Below, in pieces: positions 52,965 through 60,798 of a stretch of DNA of 64,000 bases. The position numbers were made by a program, and so were the translations under genes. Within the stretch, counting starts at the first letter, position 1. The number at the start of each line of letters is the position of its first letter. Under the pieces are notes generated by a model. It saw only the letters and a list, made by a program, of their open reading frames with translations. It made no database searches and was not told the DNA's origin. The DNA lies in contig NZ_CP155793.1 of NCBI RefSeq assembly GCF_039729145.1, forward strand, positions 2,976,001-3,040,000, written 5' to 3'. Origin of the DNA: Microbacterium sp. SY138. GTDB lineage: Bacteria > Actinomycetota > Actinomycetes > Actinomycetales > Microbacteriaceae.

Positions 52965-53969
52965 ATGAGCACGATCGCGGACGTCGCGTCGCGTGCCGGC
53001 GTATCGAAGGCCACCGCCAGTCGCGCCCTGAGCGGCCGCGGGTACGTGTCGGAGACCACCCGGCAGCGCGTCGAGGACGCCGCTCGCGATCTCTCCTATG
53101 TCGCCCACTCCTCCGCGACGAGCCTGGCCACCGGGCGCACGCAGACCGTGGGCGTCGTGATGCCGCCCGTGGACCGATGGTTCTTCGCCGAGCTGCTCGC
53201 CGGCGTGCAGGAATCGCTCTTCGCCCTCGACTACGACCTGTCGCTCTACGGCGTGCCGGAAGGGTCGCAGACCAGGGAGCGGCTGTTCGAGAGCGTGCTC
53301 CCCGGCCGGCGGTTCGACGGGATCATCGCGGTCGGCATCCAGCCGAGCGCCCGGGAGCTCGAGCGCCTGCAGCAGACCGGGCGGCCGCTCGTGAGCGTCG
53401 GACCGTACAGCGAGGGTTCCAGCGCGGTGTCGATCGACGACACGGCCGCCGCGCGCATCGCGACCGAGCACCTCATCGAGCTCGGGCACACCGACATCGC
53501 CTTCGTCGGCGGATCGACGGACGCGGCCACGCTGAGCTACGGTGACGCGCAGCGGCTGGAGGGTTATCGCGGCGCATTGCAGGCGGCCGGAATCGGGGCT
53601 CATGCGCGCGTCGCCGGCGGGTCTCCGACGATGCCCGGCGGGTACACCGCGGCAGCGGGACTGCTGGGAGACCGACGGCGGAGGCCGACGGCGATCGTGG
53701 GAGTGTGCGATGAAGCCGCGATCGGGGCGATCATCGCCGCGCGGCGACTCGGAATCGCCGTGCCGACCGAGCTCAGCGTCGTCGGCATCGATGATCACGA
53801 ACACGCCGACATGTTCGCGCTGACCACGATCGGACAGTCACCGCGCGACCAGGGCCATGAGGCGGTGCGCCTTCTGACGCAGCGGATGGAGCACCCCGAC
53901 GCACCGCTGGAGCGCATCTACGCGGCGTCGGCCCTCGTCGTGCGCAGCTCGACGGCTCCTCCGCGCTGA
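52965..53969 (+). CDS. LacI family transcriptional regulator
   Basis: A 334-residue LacI/GalR regulator: N-terminal helix-turn-helix TIADVASRAGVSKATASRALSGRGYVS, hinge helix SSATSLATGRT, then a periplasmic-binding-like effector domain with GVVMPPVDRWFFAELLAGV and ELSVVGIDDHEHADMFALTTIGQSP. GAGGAGG lies 4-5 bases before the ATG. Divergent from the sugar ABC operon, with twin operators between, it is likely a sugar-responsive local repressor. Confidence 0.93.
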   Translation: MSTIADVASRAGVSKATASRALSGRGYVSETTRQRVEDAARDLSYVAHSSATSLATGRTQTVGVVMPPVDRWFFAELLAGVQESLFALDYDLSLYGVPEGSQTRERLFESVLPGRRFDGIIAVGIQPSARELERLQQTGRPLVSVGPYSEGSSAVSIDDTAAARIATEHLIELGHTDIAFVGGSTDAATLSYGDAQRLEGYRGALQAAGIGAHARVAGGSPTMPGGYTAAAGLLGDRRRRPTAIVGVCDEAAIGAIIAARRLGIAVPTELSVVGIDDHEHADMFALTTIGQSPRDQGHEAVRLLTQRMEHPDAPLERIYAASALVVRSSTAPPR

Positions 53970-54091
53970 CTTCGCAGCATGCCGGGATGCAGGCCGGGCT
54001 CGTGGTGCCACGCGACCGCGGCCCGGGCTCCTGGTGCGCCGGGAGGACAGCAGGGGAAGCGTCGGCAACGGCAAAACCACCCGGAACGCAC

Positions 54092-54120
54092 GAAGGCCCC
54101 GGGGCGAACCCGGGGCCTTC
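54092..54120. terminator. Terminator after rplL
   Basis: Arms gaaggccccggg (54092-54103) and cccggggccttc (54109-54120) form a strong hairpin between the convergent lacI and rplL ends. Confidence 0.75.
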
Positions 54121-54145
54121 GACGAGAAACGCGTGAGCGTCGCGA

Positions 54146-54529
54146 TTACTTGAGGGTAACCGTGGCGCCTGCCTCTTCGAGAGCAGCCTTGGCCTTCTCG
54201 GCGGTCTCCTTGTTGGCGCCCTCAAGGACGGCCTTCGGGGCACCGTCGACGACAGCCTTGGCCTCGCCGAGACCCAGCGAGGTGAGCTCGCGGACGGTCT
54301 TGATGACCTGGATCTTCTTGTCGCCAGCAGCCTCGAGGATGACGTCGAAGGAGTCCTTCTCTTCCTCAGCCTCAGCAGCGCCTGCGCCACCCGCGGCACC
54401 GGCGACGGCGACGGGAGCAGCAGCGGTGACCTCGAACTTCTCCTCGAACGCCTTCACGAACTCGTTGAGCTCGATGAGGGTCAGGCCGGCGAACTGCTCG
54501 AGCAGTTCCTCGGTGGAAAGCTTCGCCAT
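54146..54529 (-). CDS. rplL: Ribosomal protein bL12 (L7/L12)
   Basis: A 127-residue L7/L12: N-terminal dimerisation helices ([32 protein letters not shown] begins the pattern; key block [10 protein letters not shown]), an Ala/Gly-rich hinge, and the C-terminal domain with [20 protein letters not shown]. Forms the stalk that recruits GTPase factors. AGGAGATACATC precedes the ATG. Follows rplJ by 48 bases. Confidence 0.98.
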   Translation of the reverse strand: MAKLSTEELLEQFAGLTLIELNEFVKAFEEKFEVTAAAPVAVAGAAGGAGAAEAEEEKDSFDVILEAAGDKKIQVIKTVRELTSLGLGEAKAVVDGAPKAVLEGANKETAEKAKAALEEAGATVTLK

Positions 54530-54577
54530 GATGTATCTCCTAGATAGATGGGGTTTGTAGACGAGATCGCAGGTCGC

Positions 54578-55066
54578 TTACGCGGCCTCTGCGGTCTCCA
54601 GCTTTTCGCGAAGAGCATCGATGGTGGCGGCAGCCTTGCCCATCGTCGCCTTCATCATGCCCGCAGCCTTCGCCAGCAGAACCTCACGGCTCTCGAGCGC
54701 GGCGTACTTGTTGACCTCGTCCGCGGTGAGGGCGTTGCCCTCGAAGATGCCGGACTTGATCACGAGAAGCGGGTTGGCCTTGGCGAAGTCACGCAGAGCC
54801 TTGGCGGTGGCGACGAAGTCACCGTGCACGAACGCGACAGCCGACGGACCCTTGAGGTCGTCGTCCAGCGCGGAGATGCCAGCCTTGTTGGCGGCGATCT
54901 TGGTCAGCGTGTTCTTCACCACGGCGTACTCAGCGTCCTGACGGATGCTGTTGCGCAGCTCCTTGAGCTGGGCAACCGTCAGACCGCGGTACTCGGTCAG
55001 CAGAACGGCAGTCGAGTTCTCGAATGACTTCGTGAGCTCGGCGACCGATGCATCCTTCTGCGCCAT
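54578..55066 (-). CDS. rplJ: Ribosomal protein uL10
   Basis: A 162-residue L10, stalk base protein that binds 23S rRNA and carries L7/L12 dimers on its C-terminal helix. [18 protein letters not shown] and [16 protein letters not shown] are typical; [17 protein letters not shown] is the conserved middle. ATG at 55066 is the family start and GGAGTGACC precedes it; the longer in-frame extension is the mRNA leader. Confidence 0.97.
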   Translation of the reverse strand: MAQKDASVAELTKSFENSTAVLLTEYRGLTVAQLKELRNSIRQDAEYAVVKNTLTKIAANKAGISALDDDLKGPSAVAFVHGDFVATAKALRDFAKANPLLVIKSGIFEGNALTADEVNKYAALESREVLLAKAAGMMKATMGKAAATIDALREKLETAEAA

Positions 55067-55260
55067 GGTCACTCCTTGGTGTGTACGAGGCGCCGCACGG
55101 TGGTGAGGCGCCGACCTGGACCACCTGCAAGAGAAAAAGCTCCGGCGCAAGCGCACGGAGCTTTGAGAGTTCGTGGCCTGCGCGGGCCCCTGCTATGCAG
55201 AGCTTCGATCGCTGCGTGCTTGCGCACACGACGATGACCAGCGGTCTTCGGTTCGAGATA
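55067..55260 (-). promoter_or_regulatory. rplJ leader with intrinsic terminator (probable L10 autoregulatory leader)
   Basis: About 70 bases upstream of rplJ a perfect 9-base stem (aaagctccg 55136-55144 / cggagcttt 55156-55164) is followed on the minus strand by TTTTTC. The location in the leader of rplJ-rplL fits an attenuator of the L10-leader type, where excess L10-L12 binding promotes termination. It could also simply terminate upstream transcription. The rest of the 55067-55451 gap is non-coding and C-rich on the plus strand. Confidence 0.6.
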
Positions 55261-55337
55261 ACTGTACCCCACCCGCCCCTGCTCCCCCAAATCCCGCCTC
55301 TCCTCCGCCCCTCCGCCCTCCGTCCACCCACCCCCTC

Positions 55338-55419
55338 GCCGAGACCCACGCTCCGCACCCAGACCCATGGCGGGACTCGTCTCCTGGCATGGGTCTGGAC
55401 GAGGGGCATGGGTGTCGGC
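55338..55419. repeat. Nested inverted repeat left of the DUF559 gene
   Basis: Outer arms gccgagaccca (55338-55348) and tgggtgtcggc (55409-55419), inner arms agacccatg (55361-55369) and catgggtct (55388-55396). Related GAAACCCACG/CGTGGGTGTCGGCG arms occur on the other side of the gene. Confidence 0.7.
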
Positions 55420-55451
55420 GGCAATAGCTGGCAGAAAAGCGAGGCACGATG

Positions 55452-56444
55452 TTAGGGGCGGAGGCCGAAGGCACCCAGGCGTGCGCCGAGAGCCTCAGGC
55501 GTCACGATGTGCTCGTATCCCCATCGGACGACGCGCCATCCCGTGACGCCACGGACAGCGTCCTCACGGCACTTCTCAGCGATCACGATGTCCTCCGCCG
55601 ACCTCTCACCGCGCAGATCCGGATCGAGATACTTGCCTCTGCCGTCGAACTCGCCGAAGGCCTGCAAACCGCGGAAGGCGAAATCGAGCCAATAGTCCTC
55701 ACCGCCTGGCCCGGTGACGTGCGACTGCAGCTCGATGCCCGTGAAGCCGAGCCTGTGGAGGTGCAGACGACTGACGCTCTCCCCGGGAAGCTGGGCACGA
55801 CCGTCCGACAGCGCGATCATCGCGCGGGCCTGACGGATCCCACGGCCCGACATAGCCCGGGCACGCCGAGCAAGTTCTCCTCGCCACGTGGCGGCCACCT
55901 CGGAATCCTGCTCATTCCCGCGCATGGCAACTCGCCGGAGAGCAGCATCGGCCACGGAGATAGCCGCTTCCGGCCCGAGCCGGCTGGTCAGGTCGAGCAC
56001 GGTTCTCTCGAGCGACGTGCATCTTATGCCCTCGATCTCTTCGAGGTCCCCCTCACCGACCTGTATGTCGTGCCGTGCCACGCAGCCCTTCACCCTGCTG
56101 TGACTCGTCCGGCCGAGCAACACGTGCACGTGCGCCGGGAACGTCCGATCGAGCGGCAGACCGTGGAGCACAGCTGCCGAGTCGAAGCAGAATGCGGCGC
56201 CTCCGCCCGAGGACTCCCGGTGCACGGCGAGCACCTTCAGGAGATGCCGGCCTTCCGCCCAGAGCTGTGCCCACGCCTCCCCCTCCGCGTACCAGCCCCG
56301 ACGCACCCGGATGAGCACGCCACCGTCGACCATGCCCTTGAGTTCCCGCTCGGTGATTCCTCGGGCGAGAACATCCCGTCTGGAGAGGAGGAGCTGACGC
56401 GCTTCCTCGATCGTGACAGCCTTCCGCATGCGCTCGATCTTCAT
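55452..56444 (-). CDS. DUF559 / AbiEi-like nuclease-fold protein
   Basis: A 330-residue protein. The N-terminus looks like the AbiEi-type winged helix (LLSRRDVLARGITERELKGMVDGGVLIRVRRGWY), the C-terminus like DUF559/very-short-patch-repair nucleases: GESVSRLHLHRLGF, then LDFAFRGLQAFGEFDGRGKY with the D...E-x-D...K spacing of a PD-(D/E)XK site, and CREDAVRGVTGWRVVRWGYE. Proteins of this architecture are common and repeated in Microbacteriaceae, usually annotated as hypothetical or as an abortive-infection antitoxin-like domain. No toxin partner lies next to it. Flanking gaps carry inverted repeats. Function unknown; a nuclease in phage defence or DNA repair is inference. Confidence 0.75.
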   Translation of the reverse strand: MKIERMRKAVTIEEARQLLLSRRDVLARGITERELKGMVDGGVLIRVRRGWYAEGEAWAQLWAEGRHLLKVLAVHRESSGGGAAFCFDSAAVLHGLPLDRTFPAHVHVLLGRTSHSRVKGCVARHDIQVGEGDLEEIEGIRCTSLERTVLDLTSRLGPEAAISVADAALRRVAMRGNEQDSEVAATWRGELARRARAMSGRGIRQARAMIALSDGRAQLPGESVSRLHLHRLGFTGIELQSHVTGPGGEDYWLDFAFRGLQAFGEFDGRGKYLDPDLRGERSAEDIVIAEKCREDAVRGVTGWRVVRWGYEHIVTPEALGARLGAFGLRP

Positions 56445-56581
56445 GCTTGCAGCCGGCCCGCGACCCAGGATCCGCGCATTTCACCGGGAACCGATAGCAA
56501 CTCGCTCAGAACCATCGCCGTGCAGTTCGCTTCCCTGCCTCTCCCTCCCGCATCCCGGCGAGACCTCGCGCCTTCCTCCCA

Positions 56582-56755
56582 GCGAAACCCACGCTTGTCG
56601 TCGAAACCCACGCGCCGAAGCAACTGCACACGTGGGTGTCGGCGACGCCAATGGGTCTCGGCGACGGGGAGGGGCGGGAGCGGGCGGGAGCGGGAGGGGA
56701 GGCAGCGGGCGGGAGCGGGAGGGGCGGGAGGGCGGCGTGTACGGGAGGGAGGGTC
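56582..56755. repeat. Inverted repeat and G-rich tract right of the DUF559 gene
   Basis: The 335-base gap 56445-56779 has no gene. It holds gcgaaacccacg and tcgaaacccacgcg (56582-56613) facing cgtgggtgtcggcgacg and atgggtctcggcgac (56631-56665), then a purine-rich tract of ggcgggagcggga-like units (56667-56755) that could adopt G-quadruplex or slip. Confidence 0.65.
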
Positions 56756-56779
56756 GGCGCGCGGGGTTAGGGTCGAAGG

Positions 56780-57460
56780 GTGACCCCGGAACTCTCTGCA
56801 CGCATCGTCGCGGACTCCCGCGACCGCGTGGCATGGTTGCGTGCGCGCTCGCGGGGCATCACGGCCACCGACGTGGCAGGTCTCACCTCGGAGAAGTCGA
56901 TCGCCCGCGCGGCCGACTCCAAGCTCGGCGGCGGACCCCGCTTCGGCGGCAACGCCTACACCGATCATGGTCGACGACGCGAGCCCGAGATCGCGGCATG
57001 GGTCGCGGCCACCCATGGCATCCTTCCCTCCTCCGCACTGTTCCGCGCCGAGGTCGAGCACCGGCACCTGGCCACCCCCGACGGCATCGCGGTCGACGCC
57101 GACGGACGCGTGAAGCTCGCCGAGATCAAGACCACGAACAAGGCGTTCCGGGGCATCCCGCGCACCTACCTCCGTCAGGTGTGGTGGCAGCAGCACGTGC
57201 TCGGCGCCGAGCGGACCCTGTTCGTCTGGGAAGAGCACGTCGACTTCGCCCCGATCCACGATGAGCCGCGCTGCGTGTGGATCGACCGCGACGACCGCGA
57301 GATCGCGAAACTCGTCGGCCTCGCCACGGATCTCATCGATGAGCTCTACCGACGCACCACCGGCCAGCAGGTTCCGAGCCGGGTGATGGATGCCGCCGCG
57401 AGCCGGCGCGAACAGCTCCGTGAACGCGACGCGTTCCGCGCGCTGGCCCTCGCCGACTGA
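56780..57460 (+). CDS. YqaJ-type viral recombinase / exonuclease-like protein
   Basis: A 226-residue protein of the YqaJ/lambda-exonuclease-like PD-(D/E)XK family. Visible motifs are GITATDVAGL, GRRREPEIAAWVA (the early acidic helix), ATPDGIAVDADGRVKLAEIKTT (Asp, then E-x-K) and YLRQVWWQQHVLGAERTLFVW, matching the yqaJ pattern in order. Such enzymes degrade or recombine double-stranded DNA ends and are common in phages, but stand-alone chromosomal copies are frequent in Microbacteriaceae. GTG start at 56780 with GAAGG close upstream. No partner recombinase is present nearby. Confidence 0.83.
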   Translation: MTPELSARIVADSRDRVAWLRARSRGITATDVAGLTSEKSIARAADSKLGGGPRFGGNAYTDHGRRREPEIAAWVAATHGILPSSALFRAEVEHRHLATPDGIAVDADGRVKLAEIKTTNKAFRGIPRTYLRQVWWQQHVLGAERTLFVWEEHVDFAPIHDEPRCVWIDRDDREIAKLVGLATDLIDELYRRTTGQQVPSRVMDAAASRREQLRERDAFRALALAD

Positions 57461-57488
57461 TCCGACCCCGCCGAGGCCGAGCCCGCCC

Positions 57489-57986
57489 TCACGTGCAGGT
57501 GTTGTTGCCACCGAGACCGAGCAGACCACCGACCGAGAGCGTGCGTGTCGCGGCCGGTGAGACCCACGACGTTCCCGCGTAGATCGTCTCGACCTTCACC
57601 GCGTTGGACGATCCGAGAAGACTCCCCAGCAGCGTGTTCAGCAATCCGGAGCTGATCGTGGACGAGTAGGTGTAGGGGCCGGATCCGCTCTGCGTGACGT
57701 TGCTGTTGTCGACGACGACGTTGTTGATCGACAGCCGCTGCTGCACGGTCAGGTAGGGCGATGTCCACGTGATCGTGAAGCCGGTGAACGTGCCGAGGAA
57801 GCTCGTCACCGTGCACGAGGTGACCACGGGGGCGGCCAGGGTCGCCGCGGTGAACGTGCGCGTCGCATACTCGCTGTCGGTGAATGCGGCGTCGGTGACC
57901 TGCACAGCGGGCGTCGAGGCGACGCCGACGAGCACGACGATGCCGAGGGCCCCTGCCACGATGCGTGCGCGCGTCGGCCGCCTCAT
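57489..57986 (-). CDS. Secreted protein with SipW-type signal peptide
   Basis: A 165-residue exported protein. The signal region (residues 8-35) is followed by AAFTDSEYATRTFTAATL, the FTDSE...FTA pattern of SipW-processed proteins. The mature part is Ser/Thr/Asn-rich with beta-type repeats (SGLLNTLLGSLLGSSN, LSVGGLLGLGGNN) and two cysteines in CTVTS and NNTCT. It is the last gene of the surface-protein operon; start overlaps the anchor gene (ATGA). Likely a surface or fibre component; no enzyme motif. Confidence 0.75.
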   Translation of the reverse strand: MRRPTRARIVAGALGIVVLVGVASTPAVQVTDAAFTDSEYATRTFTAATLAAPVVTSCTVTSFLGTFTGFTITWTSPYLTVQQRLSINNVVVDNSNVTQSGSGPYTYSSTISSGLLNTLLGSLLGSSNAVKVETIYAGTSWVSPAATRTLSVGGLLGLGGNNTCT

Positions 57987-58633
57987 CGTCGACTACGCGT
58001 CTCTGATGTCGCGCGTCGACGCCGACCCGCGAGTGCGATGCCCGACGCCACCAGCGCCGAACCGGCCATGACCGCCCACGGCATGCCCGGTGGCAGCCCC
58101 GTCGTCGCGAGGTCGCCGTCCGACCCCACGATCACCGTCTCGCCCGCCCCCTGCGCGTGCACGCGCACATCGGTGCTGCCCGCACCCGCACCCCCGGAGG
58201 GATCCAGGAAGATCGCGAGGCGAAGATGCGCCGTCTCGGTGTCGGCGACCTGTGCGAGCGGGATCTCGACCCCGTCGCGCGGGATGCTCCACGCCGTACG
58301 AAGCGTGGCGGCGCCATGGGGACACCCGGCGTCGGTCCATTCCTGCAGGCACAGGGAGACGTCGAGGAGCAGCTGTGCATCACCCGTCGCGCTGACCGCG
58401 ATCCGCACGACCCCCGGATCCGGGGCATCGGCACTCACCGCGATGTCCCATTCCACCGGCTGTCCCGGCAGCAGACTGCCGGCTGCCGCCCAGTCCGCGA
58501 CGGAGACGAGGCGCAGGACCGACCCCTGGATGATCTGCGTCGTCGGCGCACCCCATGCGGCCGTCGGCATCGTGACCACCGGCATCGTGACCGCGAGGAC
58601 GGAGAGCAGGACGACGGCGAGCGCGCGCCTCAT
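57983..58633 (-). CDS. Cell-wall-anchored protein with LAxTG sorting signal
   Basis: A 216-residue exported protein: signal peptide (residues 1-29), a beta-rich middle with a Cys pair (SLCLQEWTDAGC), and a C-terminal sorting signal LATTG (175-179), hydrophobic helix (about 184-205) and basic tail RRRRATSETRSRR. LAxTG is the motif used by class E sortases of high-GC Gram-positives. The protein may anchor the SipW-dependent partners to the wall. Overlaps both neighbours by 4 bases. No sortase gene is in the window. Confidence 0.78.
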   Translation of the reverse strand: MRRALAVVLLSVLAVTMPVVTMPTAAWGAPTTQIIQGSVLRLVSVADWAAAGSLLPGQPVEWDIAVSADAPDPGVVRIAVSATGDAQLLLDVSLCLQEWTDAGCPHGAATLRTAWSIPRDGVEIPLAQVADTETAHLRLAIFLDPSGGAGAGSTDVRVHAQGAGETVIVGSDGDLATTGLPPGMPWAVMAGSALVASGIALAGRRRRATSETRSRR

Positions 58634-59247
58634 GGCCCGTTCCCGTCGGGATCGCGCCCGGACCGGCGCTGCCCGCGCGGCCAGAACGCCCAGACGACCA
58701 GCGACGTCGCCGCAACTGTCAGAGCTCCCAGCACGATCGGGTTCCCCATGCCCGCGACGACGAGCGCGATACCGGGAACGGAGAACAACACCTTCCGCAC
58801 CGATGTCACAGGGTAGGGGAAGGGATCGTCTGCGGCGTTCGCGTCGCCACGCATCGTGATCACCCGTTCATCCGCGCTCGCACCCCGGAAGATCGTGGTG
58901 ACGCGGTGGGTCACCGGCAGCTCCCCTTCGCGGTCGACGGTCACGACGTCGCCGACCTCGATCTCGGTCGCCGGGACGCGCTGCACCACCGCGACGGAGC
59001 CCGCGGGGATCGTCGGGGACATCGACCCGGTGCGGAACATGATGAGCGTGATCTGCGCCGTGAAGGCGAGCACGACGAGCAGGATGCAGATCGCCCCGGC
59101 GACCGCGGCCATCCAGAGCAACGCGTCGCCGATCACACGCCCCGGCCGCATGCCGGTATGTACCCTCGCCGCGGTCGCGTGGGGTTCGACCGCGGCGAGG
59201 GACGTCTCCTTCTCGCGCAGGCTCCTTCGCGTCATGGGGGTCGTCAT
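58630..59247 (-). CDS. sipW: SipW-type signal peptidase I
   Basis: A 205-residue ER/archaeal-type (S26B) signal peptidase. One helix at about residues 42-70, then catalytic Ser75 in FRTGSMSPT, His114 in LPVTHRV (His replaces the bacterial Lys), the GDAN segment with Asp135/Asp140 in TMRGDANAADD, and a second C-terminal helix pair (IALVVAGMGNPIVLGALTV). It should cleave the special signal peptides of the co-encoded secreted proteins. GGGAGGAGGACGAG precedes the ATG, the strongest ribosome site of the operon. Confidence 0.9.
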   Translation of the reverse strand: MTTPMTRRSLREKETSLAAVEPHATAARVHTGMRPGRVIGDALLWMAAVAGAICILLVVLAFTAQITLIMFRTGSMSPTIPAGSVAVVQRVPATEIEVGDVVTVDREGELPVTHRVTTIFRGASADERVITMRGDANAADDPFPYPVTSVRKVLFSVPGIALVVAGMGNPIVLGALTVAATSLVVWAFWPRGQRRSGRDPDGNGP

Positions 59248-59273
59248 CTCGTCCTCCTCCCTGCCATCCGCGC

Positions 59274-59891
59274 CTACGACGACGTTCCGAGGAGCTGCCA
59301 GGTCTGCGTCATCGTGAGTCCCTGCGCGGCGTTCGGGGCCGTCGTCGGGAGAGTGACCGCGAAGCAGTAGTTGACCTGAGCCGCACCGTTCGCCGTCACC
59401 GCCTGCGTCCCCGAACCCCCGGCGGTGAGCGCCGACCCGTCCGCGACGACGGCCGTCCCCGCCGCGTACGTGGTCGCGTTGCAGGTGGTGCCCGCGATCG
59501 TGCGCACACCGTAGGTGAGATACGTCGCGAGCCCCGTGCCGCCGGGTGTTCCCGCAGTCAGCTGGAGGGTTCCCGCCACCGAGGGGTTCGCCGTCTTCAC
59601 GCTGAACAGCGCATACGTCGCGTTCCCCGGCGCCATCGCGGTGGGCGCGAGCTGGAAGTTCAGGGTCGCCGCCGCGCCCGTGGTGGCGTGACTCGAGAAC
59701 GTGGAACCGTCGACCGCTCCGACGATGTCAAATCTCCCGGCCGTGAAGCTGGCGGATCCGTACTCGGAGTCATTCCAGGCGGCGAGGGTGGCGGCGACGC
59801 CGATGCCGAGTACGAGCCCGCCCGCGAGGACGGCTCTCAGCCGACGGGAGCGCAGCCGCCGCCTCTCCCGCACATCTCTGCGGGTGACCAT
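59274..59891 (-). CDS. SipW-dependent secreted protein (TasA/CalY-like) B
   Basis: About 205 residues. Basic start, then GGLVLGIGVAATLAAWNDSEYGSASFTAG-type signal: the shared pattern is LVLGIG...A.WNDSE..FTAG. The mature domain is Ala/Thr/Gly-rich, beta-type, with two Cys and the end MTQTWQLLG. ATG at 59891 follows the preceding stop by 7 bases (a GTG one codon earlier is possible). It is a close paralogue of the next gene upstream, so the pair could be major and minor subunits of a surface fibre or matrix. Not an enzyme by motif. Confidence 0.82.
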   Translation of the reverse strand: MVTRRDVRERRRLRSRRLRAVLAGGLVLGIGVAATLAAWNDSEYGSASFTAGRFDIVGAVDGSTFSSHATTGAAATLNFQLAPTAMAPGNATYALFSVKTANPSVAGTLQLTAGTPGGTGLATYLTYGVRTIAGTTCNATTYAAGTAVVADGSALTAGGSGTQAVTANGAAQVNYCFAVTLPTTAPNAAQGLTMTQTWQLLGTSS

Positions 59892-59898
59892 CACATGC

Positions 59899-60519
59899 TC
59901 AGTTCGTCGACGTGGCCGTGAACTTCCAGGTGGCGTTGGTCACCAGGCTCGGCGTGAGCGACGCATCCGCCGTCACCTTGAAACACAGCTGCACCGCTGT
60001 GCCGGGCACGGCCGATGTGCCGCCGGCCGTGAGCGGAACCTGCGTCACGCCGGTCTGCACATCGAGCGTCGTTCCGGTCGCGATGGGCGTGCCCGTGGCA
60101 CTCGCCGCGTTGCACGTGGCGCCCGGTGCGAGCTGGTAGATCGAGTACGACAGATGACCGGTGTTCGAACTCGCGGCGGGGTCGGCCGTCGTGCCGTCGG
60201 CGACGAGGTTCGCTCCGCTCGTGGTGCCGGCTGCGAGGCGCACCCAAAATCCGGCGTAGACCGAACTCGTCGGCGACATGTTGCCCACGAGCCCCGCCGG
60301 CAGGGTGAAGGCGAGAGTCGCCGCGGAGCCAGCGGAGTTGTGGTCGGCGTACGCGGTGCCGTCGGTGGACCCCTGCAGATTGAATGCGCCCGCGGTGAAC
60401 GTGCCGTTCGCGAACTCGGAGTCGTTCCAGACCGCGAGCGTCACTGCGGTGCCGATGCCGAGCACGAGTCCACCGGCCAGTACCGCCAGGACCTTGCGCT
60501 GGGTTGCCTTGGTTGCCAT
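59899..60519 (-). CDS. SipW-dependent secreted protein (TasA/CalY-like) A
   Basis: A 206-residue paralogue of the adjacent gene. Signal segment VLAVLAGGLVLGIGTAV continues into WNDSEFANGTFTAG, and the domain contains NMSPTSSVYAGFWVRLAAG, LAPGATCNA, VQLCFKVTAD and TNATWKFTATS. Cysteines near residues 137 and 184 may form a disulfide. GAGGGGGAAGCGAC precedes the ATG. First gene of the five-gene unit, so it should be the most abundant product; the structure resembles the one-domain TasA/camelysin fold by pattern, not by verified alignment. Confidence 0.82.
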   Translation of the reverse strand: MATKATQRKVLAVLAGGLVLGIGTAVTLAVWNDSEFANGTFTAGAFNLQGSTDGTAYADHNSAGSAATLAFTLPAGLVGNMSPTSSVYAGFWVRLAAGTTSGANLVADGTTADPAASSNTGHLSYSIYQLAPGATCNAASATGTPIATGTTLDVQTGVTQVPLTAGGTSAVPGTAVQLCFKVTADASLTPSLVTNATWKFTATSTN

Positions 60520-60694
60520 GTCGCTTCCCCCTCAGGAATTCGTGAACCACGCGAATGCCTGTCGTCCGGTCGCCCCTCAACGACCCCGCATCCGCGCGTT
60601 TGCGCCATCCTCTCCCCGCCTCATCCGCAGAACAAGGCGATTTCGCGCACGACATTCGCTCATCCCGCGCAGATCCGAATCCCTCTCGAAGATC

Positions 60695-60738
60695 GTTGAC
60701 GTATATCAACGATCGGCGTATAGTTGACGCAGTTCAAC
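60695..60738 (+). promoter_or_regulatory. MFS-MarR promoter with two MarR-type operators
   Basis: A near-consensus promoter has -35 TTGACG (60696-60701), a 17-base spacer and -10 TATAGT (60719-60724). Overlapping it are two 16-base dyads with the same half-sites: GTTGA-N6-TCAAC at 60695-60710 and at 60723-60738. Repressor bound at the first would cover the -35; at the second, the -10 and start site. Confidence 0.85.
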
Positions 60739-60798
60739 CATCTCGTGCGCGCCAGAGCTGTCGCAGCATCTCCACCACCCTTCTGCGAAAGGTCACGC

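Noticed and set aside
56780..57460. YqaJ-type gene as evidence of a prophage
   Set aside because: No integrase, capsid, terminase or lysis genes lie nearby; stand-alone copies are common in this group.
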